Assembly: GCF_000720725.1 (NCBI RefSeq)
Contig: NZ_JOCQ01000049.1
Span: 1 to 64,000 of the forward strand
Direction of reading: 5' to 3'
Length of the DNA: 64,000 bases
Source of the DNA: Streptomyces rimosus subsp. rimosus
GTDB lineage: Bacteria; Actinomycetota; Actinomycetes; Streptomycetales; Streptomycetaceae
Shown here piece by piece: positions 59,260 to 64,000 of the stretch; within the stretch, counting starts at the first letter, position 1, and each line of letters begins with the position of its first letter. The notes below the pieces were generated by a model. It saw nothing but the letters and a program-made list of their open reading frames with translations. It had not been told where the DNA came from and did no database searches. The translations under genes and the position numbers were made by a program.

Positions 59260-59307
59260 GCGAGGGTCTGAGTTCCCCGATTACGGCGGGTGAATCCAGA
59301 CCCTCGC
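59260..59307 (-). terminator. Terminator of the PadR operon
   Basis: GCGAGGGTCTG and CAGACCCTCGC form a perfect 11-bp stem with a 26-nt loop that holds an inner CCCG/CGGG stem. It lies 41-88 bp past the padR stop. Confidence 0.65.
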
Positions 59308-59347
59308 GAGCAACTGTGCGTAATCGCCGTGCGGTACGGCGCAGGAG

Positions 59348-60505
59348 TCAGCGCGGCGGTTCCTGACCGGCCGCATATGCCTCCGGGTCACGCAGCAACG
59401 CTCCGACGTGCGCAGCAGTTGCGGACAGACGGCTGCGTACGTCCTTCAACTGCGCCGCCGTCACGCCGTGATCGCGCGCGGCGTCCCGCAGGTCGTCGCG
59501 GAACCGGTCCAGCAGCCGGTCGAAGTCCCGCGCGGGGTCGCCCGAACCGGGTTCGGAGGCCCACGCGGGCTCGGCGGGCGGTCGGCCCGCGGCCGCCGTG
59601 CGCGCCGTGCGCGTCGTGCCGGAACCGTCGTCGCCGCCGGGCCGCGCCGCGGCGTCTTCCTTGGTGAGGCCGACGCCGCCGCCGTCCTCCGGCGCCTGCC
59701 CGGCGCCCCCGCCCGGCCGGTCCGCGCCCGCCGCCCCCTCCGGCCCGACCGTGAACCGGCCCACCTCGCGCGAGACTTCCGACAGCGCCTCGCGCAGGGC
59801 CCCGGCCCAGTCGCCGGTACGTACGTGTTCCTGGGCCTGTTCCTGTACGCGCTTGATGGCCTCCTGGACCTCTTCGCGCACGAACGACCGGGCCTCCCGG
59901 GCCTGCTTGCGCGCCCGCTGCGCGTCCTGCTTCGCCCGCCGGCTCTCCTCCTTCGCCCGCCGGGCCTGCTCCTTCCACTCCTCCTTGGCGCGGCGGAACT
60001 CCTCCTTCGCCTGCCGCCAGGTCTCCCGGTCGCCGTACCGGCCGTCGAAGAAATCGGAGGCGTCCGGAAAGCCGTGCTCCTCGCCGCCACCGTCACCGCG
60101 CCCGCCGCGCCGGCCCTCCCGCGCCTGCTTGGCGGCCTCCCGCATCTCGCGGCGCACGTCCCGCGCCGAGCCGCTCACGTCCTCCCGGATGTCGGACGCC
60201 AGCGCCGCGACCGACTCCCGGATCTCCATCTCCAGGTCGGCCAGCTCGCCGCCCCGGTCCGCCAGTTCGGCGCGGCCCGCCGCGGTGATCGAATAGACCT
60301 TGCGGCCGCCCTCGGTGGTGTGGGTGACCAGGCCCTCGGCCTCCAGCTTGGCCAGCCGCGGGTACACCGTGCCGGCGGACGGCGCGTACAGCCCCTGGAA
60401 GCGCTCCTCCAGCAGCCGGATGATCTCGTAACCGTGCCGCGGCGCCTCGTCCAGCAGCTTGAGCAGGTAGAGGCGGAGGCGGCCGTGGGCGAAGACGGGG
60501 GGCAT
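59348..60505 (-). CDS. PadR family regulator with long coiled coil
   Basis: A 385-aa protein. An N-terminal PadR winged HTH (residues 1-85: YLLKLLDEAPRHGYEIIRLL, YAPSAGTVYPRLAKLEAEGL) is followed by about 100 residues of Lys/Arg/Glu-Ala coiled coil and a disordered Gly/Ala tail. The ATG lies 3 nt after the DUF4097 stop. It is two to three times the length of ordinary PadR proteins. It probably represses its own operon through the two upstream palindromes. Confidence 0.92.
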   Translation of the reverse strand: MPPVFAHGRLRLYLLKLLDEAPRHGYEIIRLLEERFQGLYAPSAGTVYPRLAKLEAEGLVTHTTEGGRKVYSITAAGRAELADRGGELADLEMEIRESVAALASDIREDVSGSARDVRREMREAAKQAREGRRGGRGDGGGEEHGFPDASDFFDGRYGDRETWRQAKEEFRRAKEEWKEQARRAKEESRRAKQDAQRARKQAREARSFVREEVQEAIKRVQEQAQEHVRTGDWAGALREALSEVSREVGRFTVGPEGAAGADRPGGGAGQAPEDGGGVGLTKEDAAARPGGDDGSGTTRTARTAAAGRPPAEPAWASEPGSGDPARDFDRLLDRFRDDLRDAARDHGVTAAQLKDVRSRLSATAAHVGALLRDPEAYAAGQEPPR

Positions 60506-60508
60506 GAG

Positions 60509-61411
60509 TCAGAGCACCTTCTTGGGGGCGGGGCCGGCGGGGCCGGCGGGGCCGGCTTCGCCGGCTTGCCTACCGGGGGCGTCGTGCGGGTCTGCGGGCT
60601 CGGACGGTGGGCGGCGCAGCAGGGCCAGGCCGCCCGAGATCGTGGTGACCTTCAGCCGGCCGTTGCCCGAGCCGAGTCGGCCCGTGATCCGCTTGGCCCC
60701 CCACTGGCCGCTGACACGCAGGTCCTCGAAGGCGTTGGAGACCGTGCCGCTGGTGGTGTTCGCGTCCACCTCGGTGTCGCCCGGCGCGGGCAGCCGGATG
60801 GCGACCTCGCCGGAGACCGTCGTCAGCTGGACGTCCGTACCCGTGGCCGCCGGGTCGAGGTCCAGCATCATGTCGCCGCTGACCGATTCCGCCTTCACGG
60901 AGCCGCCGGAGCCCTCGATGAGGGTCAGGTCGCCCGAAACGGAGTTGAAGCGCAGGTCGCCGGTGACGGCCTGGCCCTCGACCCGGCCGGACACGGTCTC
61001 GGCCCGTACCGGGCCGGTCAGGCGGACGAGGGTGCTGTGACCGGTCACGCCGCGCACCTCCGTCCGCCCGGCGATCCCCGAGATCACCGTGCTCGCGCCC
61101 GCGGTGCCGATCGCGACGTTCGTCGCGGTGGGGACGGTCACGGAGACGACCGCGCTGCGGTGCCAGCCCTTGCGGTGCAGGAACCCCCTCCAGGGCAGGT
61201 CGTCGTACGTGACGGTGAGTGTCCCGGCCTCCTGCCGTACGGTCAGCGGCGGGCCGGACACCTTGCCGATCTCCACGCGGGGGCGGCCGCCGTCGGTCGT
61301 CCCGACGACGTTGACGGTTCCGCCGACCAGGTGCACCTCCAGTGCGGTGACCTCTTCCTCGATCTCCAGCGTGCGCGGCGCGGAGACCGACCACTCGGTC
61401 CGGGCTGACAT
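60509..61411 (-). CDS. DUF4097 beta-helix protein
   Basis: A 300-aa protein built of repeated beta turns such as SVSGDLTLIEGSGGSVKAES and VSGEVAIRLP, a DUF4097/adhesin-like right-handed beta-helix. It lacks a signal peptide, ends in a Gly/Pro/Ala tail and is the first gene of the PadR operon. Function is unknown. DUF4097 proteins often sit with PadR regulators in envelope-stress settings. Confidence 0.88.
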   Translation of the reverse strand: MSARTEWSVSAPRTLEIEEEVTALEVHLVGGTVNVVGTTDGGRPRVEIGKVSGPPLTVRQEAGTLTVTYDDLPWRGFLHRKGWHRSAVVSVTVPTATNVAIGTAGASTVISGIAGRTEVRGVTGHSTLVRLTGPVRAETVSGRVEGQAVTGDLRFNSVSGDLTLIEGSGGSVKAESVSGDMMLDLDPAATGTDVQLTTVSGEVAIRLPAPGDTEVDANTTSGTVSNAFEDLRVSGQWGAKRITGRLGSGNGRLKVTTISGGLALLRRPPSEPADPHDAPGRQAGEAGPAGPAGPAPKKVL

Positions 61412-61438
61412 GTCCTGGCCTCCCCTGGGGCGTCGGTA

Positions 61439-61478
61439 ACGCGAGCTATCGCGTGTCCGGGTAACACGATATATCGTG
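61439..61478 (-). promoter_or_regulatory. Two palindromes upstream of the DUF4097-padR operon
   Basis: ACGCGA-GCTA-TCGCGT (61439-61454) and CACGATATATCGTG (61465-61478, perfect) share the pattern AC-x-CGA-xx-TATCG. They are about 25 bp apart and 28-67 bp upstream of the operon start. They are the best candidates for PadR autoregulation. Confidence 0.7.
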
Positions 61479-61859
61479 GGCGGGGAGGCGCCAAGTGGGT
61501 CGTCCGCTGGCGCGGTGGGTGGGGGTGTCTGGACCGCGCTTCGCGCGGATCGCGCTGTCGCGCTGGTTCGCATTGGTTTCGCCGTGGGGCGGGGGCGCGC
61601 AGGGGGCCAACTCCTCGGCACCGTGCACGGCGTCCAAGGGTTAATAGTGAACCGAGGGCACCCGGCTGCCTGCGGGGATGGCTCGGGGACACGTAGGGGT
61701 CTCCCCGCAGGCGACCGAGGCCCCGGCCGCGAACGACCATAAGGTCGCGTCCCCGGCAACGAGGAGTGACCCCTGCGGGGCCCCGAGCCCCCACCCACCG
61801 GGCAGACCGCGCGCAACGCGCACCCCCACCGAGCCGACCGTGCAACCCCAAGCGCGTGA
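61479..61859. other. Gene-poor, hairpin-rich gap
   Basis: This stretch has no convincing gene. It holds a perfect 11-bp stem GCCTGCGGGGA / TCCCCGCAGGC (61668-61678, 61702-61712) with a 23-nt loop. A GTGGGGGT motif near 61515 recurs in opposite sense as ACCCCCAC near 61820. It could be decayed DNA or an RNA structure. Codon use in its open frames is not coding-like. Confidence 0.5.
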
Positions 61860-62039
61860 CTACTCGTCCTCCTCGTCGTCCAGTCGCGCCAGCCACGTAG
61901 CCAGCCGCTCCACCGGAACCTCGAAGTCCGGATTGAGGTCCACGAACGTGCGGAGCTGGTCGGCGAGCCAGGCCAGGGTGACCTCTTCCTCGCCGCGTCG
62001 GCTCTCCAGCTCCTCGATACCGCGATCCGTGAAATACAC
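61860..62039 (-). CDS. DUF6104 family small acidic protein
   Basis: A 59-aa protein beginning VYFTDRGIEELESRRGEEE and ending LARLDDEEDE. This matches the DUF6104 family in length and sequence. GGAG lies 6 nt before GTG 62039. Function is unknown; it lies just upstream of, and divergent from, the trypsin/VMAP cassette. Confidence 0.85.
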   Translation of the reverse strand: MYFTDRGIEELESRRGEEEVTLAWLADQLRTFVDLNPDFEVPVERLATWLARLDDEEDE

Positions 62040-62191
62040 CGTGTTCTCCACCTGGTTTCCGTGACGTTCCCGGCCAGGATAGGCAGGCGCCGCGACCCCT
62101 CGCGTCACTCGCACCCTGGGGATAACCTGATCACCTGTCAACGGCCCTGGGGCAGTGCGACATTGCCGCTCAGGGGGAGCAGGAGGCCGTG

Positions 62192-62584
62192 ATGCGCGAT
62201 CGCGCACATCTGATCGAGCTGCCCGACGGGACCCAGGTCTGGGCCCGCGTCTCCCGGTTGGACATTTCGGGCGATCCGGACGAGGAATACAACGACGTCG
62301 GCGTGTGGGACGCCCTCGGCGCACGGGTGGAGGGCCTGCGGGAGCTGGTCGGCGGGGTCGCGGACAGCGTGCGGGCGGCGGCCGAGCGGGTGGCCCCGGA
62401 CGAGACCAGTGTCAGCTTCGGCGTGGAGGTGGCGGCCAAGCCCGGGCGCGCCGTGGCGCTGCTCGCGGACGGTGAGGCCAAGGCGAACCTCTCGGTGACG
62501 CTCACCTGGCGGCGGGAGCGGGAAAGGGCGGCGGCGGATCAGGGCCGGAGCGACGGCCGAGGGCCGGACGATTCGGGCGTGTGA
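62192..62584 (+). CDS. Trypco1 (CU044_2847-type) trypsin-co-occurring protein
   Basis: A 130-aa protein. DRAHLIELPDGTQVWARVSR is followed by a helical middle and FGVEVAAKPGRAVALLADG, the CU044_2847/Trypco1 pattern found next to conflict-type trypsins. GGAGG lies 5 nt before ATG 62192; GTG 62189 is possible. Its stop overlaps the next ATG (TGATG). It is predicted to be the substrate or partner of the protease. Confidence 0.85.
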   Translation: MRDRAHLIELPDGTQVWARVSRLDISGDPDEEYNDVGVWDALGARVEGLRELVGGVADSVRAAAERVAPDETSVSFGVEVAAKPGRAVALLADGEAKANLSVTLTWRRERERAAADQGRSDGRGPDDSGV

Positions 62585-64000
62585 TGGCGGCCTCGGAAGG
62601 CGGTCACGGGTCCGCGCGCACCGAGCGTGCCGACCGCGAGAAGTACGCGCACCTCCTCGGCCACGCGGGCCGCGCCACCGTCGCCGTCCGCCCGGCGCCC
62701 GGCGTGGACCCGGCCCCGCTGTGGGGCAGTGGCGTGTTCGTGGCCCCGGGGTGGGTGCTGACCTGCGCCCATGTGCTGGTCAGCGGTGACGGGCGAAGCC
62801 GCCCGACCGGACCGGACGGGGAGGTCGGTGTCGCGTTCGGCGGCCGGGTGGTCGCCGCGCGCCTGGAGTACGACCTGAGCCGCCCGGGGCCCGCTCACCC
62901 GGCCGGCCACGGCCCCCGCACCGATCTGGCCCTGCTCCGGGTGCTCGATCCGGACGTCGCGCATCCGTGCGCCTGGCTCAGCGATCAGCCGGCGGCGCTC
63001 CTGGAGGACGCGTTCATCTTCCGGGGGCATGATGAGCTCGGCGTCGGTACGGGGACTGGCGCGGGCGCCGGTCTCGACGCCACCCCCGGCGATGCCGCCG
63101 GTGCGGCCCCGGCGCACCCGTACCACCGTGCCCCCACCCCCATCGACCCCTTCATCGCCGTCCGCTTCGGCGCCCGCGACTCCCGTGGGCTCCAGTTCGG
63201 CAGCGACGTACGCGTCACCCCGGGCGCGTCCGGCGGGCCGCTGCTGGACTGCGACCGCGGGGAGGTCGTCGGCATCGTCAAGGGGAGCCACCGCGAGGAC
63301 CGGGTCGGGCTCGCGGTGCCGGTGACCGAGTTGCGGCGGCTGGCGCCGTACCACCTCGTACCGGGTGCCACCGGGCTCGGCGACGACCCGTACCACGCGC
63401 TGATGAGCCTGCACGACCGCTGGCACTGGGCCGGGCAGGACCTCGGCGGGACGGGCGAGCCGACCTGGTTCGACGCGCAGCACGCGATCATGTCGGGGCG
63501 CGGCCGGCTGTGGGGCGTGCAGGAGCGGCTGCAGGCGCTCGACCTGCTGGCGTCGCTGCCCGCGCCGCGCGATCCGCTGGTGGTGGCGGCCGCGGTCGCC
63601 GAGGCGCTGGGGCGCGCGGACCCCTCGGGCCGTACGGGGCGGGCCGGGCCGTGGACGCTGCGTACCTGGCGGGACGGGCACGGCGCGCTGTACCAGGGGA
63701 GCGACCCGTATACGGAGCTGTGCGCCTTCGTGCACTACCTGCGCATCGTCGCGCAACGCACCGCCGACGAGGCGCGTGGCGCGCCCGGTGACGAGGGCGC
63801 CGTGATGCGCGTGGCGGCCGAGCGGCTGGCCCTGTTCGTGACGGCCAAGGCGGTCGTGCTGCTGCCCAGGGACCGGGAGCGGATCGGCCCGGTGCGGCGG
63901 CGGCCCGACTCGGTCCTGGTGGAGTTCGAGCCGCTGTTCTACGAGGATGCGGGTGGGCGCCAGCTGTTCAACTGGTCGGTGAGCGAGGGGTACGGCCAGG
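62584..64000 (+). CDS. Trypsin-like serine protease with VMAP region (3' end outside window)
   Basis: At least 472 residues are encoded before the window ends, with no stop. A chymotrypsin-fold protease has H63 (VLTCAHVLV), D114 (RTDLALL) and S216 (TPGASGGPLL). From about residue 290 a helical VMAP-type region begins (RLWGVQERLQALDLLASLPA, and later TELCAFVHYLRIVAQRTADE). Trypsin-VMAP proteins, with Trypco1 and MoxR-vWA partners, are predicted components of NTPase-based conflict systems. The remaining genes should lie to the right of this window. Confidence 0.88.
   Translation, partial: MAASEGGHGSARTERADREKYAHLLGHAGRATVAVRPAPGVDPAPLWGSGVFVAPGWVLTCAHVLVSGDGRSRPTGPDGEVGVAFGGRVVAARLEYDLSRPGPAHPAGHGPRTDLALLRVLDPDVAHPCAWLSDQPAALLEDAFIFRGHDELGVGTGTGAGAGLDATPGDAAGAAPAHPYHRAPTPIDPFIAVRFGARDSRGLQFGSDVRVTPGASGGPLLDCDRGEVVGIVKGSHREDRVGLAVPVTELRRLAPYHLVPGATGLGDDPYHALMSLHDRWHWAGQDLGGTGEPTWFDAQHAIMSGRGRLWGVQERLQALDLLASLPAPRDPLVVAAAVAEALGRADPSGRTGRAGPWTLRTWRDGHGALYQGSDPYTELCAFVHYLRIVAQRTADEARGAPGDEGAVMRVAAERLALFVTAKAVVLLPRDRERIGPVRRRPDSVLVEFEPLFYEDAGGRQLFNWSVSEGYGQ

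Noticed and set aside
61476..61742. 88-aa plus-strand frame in the hairpin-rich gap
   Set aside because: Codon use is not coding-like, the product is Gly/Arg-rich, and it crosses the strong hairpin.
1..64000. tRNA, rRNA, CRISPR, transposase or integrase genes
   Set aside because: I looked on both strands for T-loop motifs, spaced identical repeats and DDE/recombinase motifs and saw none. The tandem repeats present lack the unique spacers of CRISPR.

Overview
This window is chromosomal DNA from a Streptomyces-type actinomycete. The composition is very high GC with strong G/C at codon third positions, and the genes are Streptomyces hallmarks: a WhiB1/WblE protein, a SigH/UshX sigma/anti-sigma pair, snapalysin with its LysR partner, nickel superoxide dismutase with its maturation protease, an AfsR-type BTAD regulator and a copper ATPase behind a CsoR-like box. 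From memory, pdtaS-wblE-lipid kinase-sigH-ushX on the left and sodN-sodX to amino-acid ABC transporter to malic enzyme on the right follow the order of the SCO5239-5262 core of S. coelicolor. If that is right, much of the 36 kb between them is a species-specific accessory block. Many genes here look leaderless, with a TANNNT box 6-7 nt before ATG or GTG.

Layout. 1-1.7 kb: a 21-bp minisatellite, then an SDR and a divergent TetR regulator with paired operators. 2.1-7.8 kb: PdtaS-like kinase, WhiB1, lipid kinase, membrane protein, and the ushX-sigH stress operon. 8-20 kb: metabolic and housekeeping genes (GNAT, UBP zinc finger, Na+/H+ antiporter, PLP enzyme, amidase, AraC regulator, glutaminase, VOC, FabH-like KAS III, copper ATPase, WYL regulator). 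20-28.6 kb: efflux and transport units with local regulators (DHA2 MFS; TetR plus FAD monooxygenase; CorA; GntR plus CynX-type MFS; a crcB-DUF190-crcB fluoride operon). 28.8-32.6 kb: STAS, GAF-ANTAR and GNAT proteins, then snapalysin and its LysR regulator. 32.6-38.8 kb: a large AfsR-like regulator head to head with a second NB-ARC/TPR NTPase that carries an effector-associated N-terminus. 38.7-44.9 kb: a minus-strand cluster of a GT-B/CDP-glycerol-type transferase, two GAF-ANTAR proteins, and split CheR-PAS and CheB proteins. 45-53 kb: sodN/sodX, CGNR regulator, methyltransferase, polar amino-acid ABC transporter, malic enzyme, zinc-binding oxidoreductase. 53-59 kb: HutD, LysR/SDR pair, zinc-ribbon TetR, and an HTH plus Clp-N pair with a shared divergent operator. 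59.3-61.4 kb: PadR-DUF4097 operon with two upstream palindromes. 61.9-64 kb: DUF6104 protein and the start of a trypsin/VMAP conflict cassette, cut by the window edge.

How the parts work together. The window is rich in partner-switch and RNA-level signalling parts: one HisKA_2 kinase, three GAF-ANTAR proteins, a STAS antagonist, a GHKL anti-sigma factor and a PAS/CheR/CheB relay. Small divergent repressor-target pairs have clear palindromes between them. The most interesting candidates are the trypsin-VMAP cassette at the right edge, the NLR-like pair at 33-39 kb, the CheB-CheR-ANTAR-ANTAR cluster and the HTH/Clp-N operator pair. I saw no rRNA, tRNA, CRISPR array, transposase or integrase.
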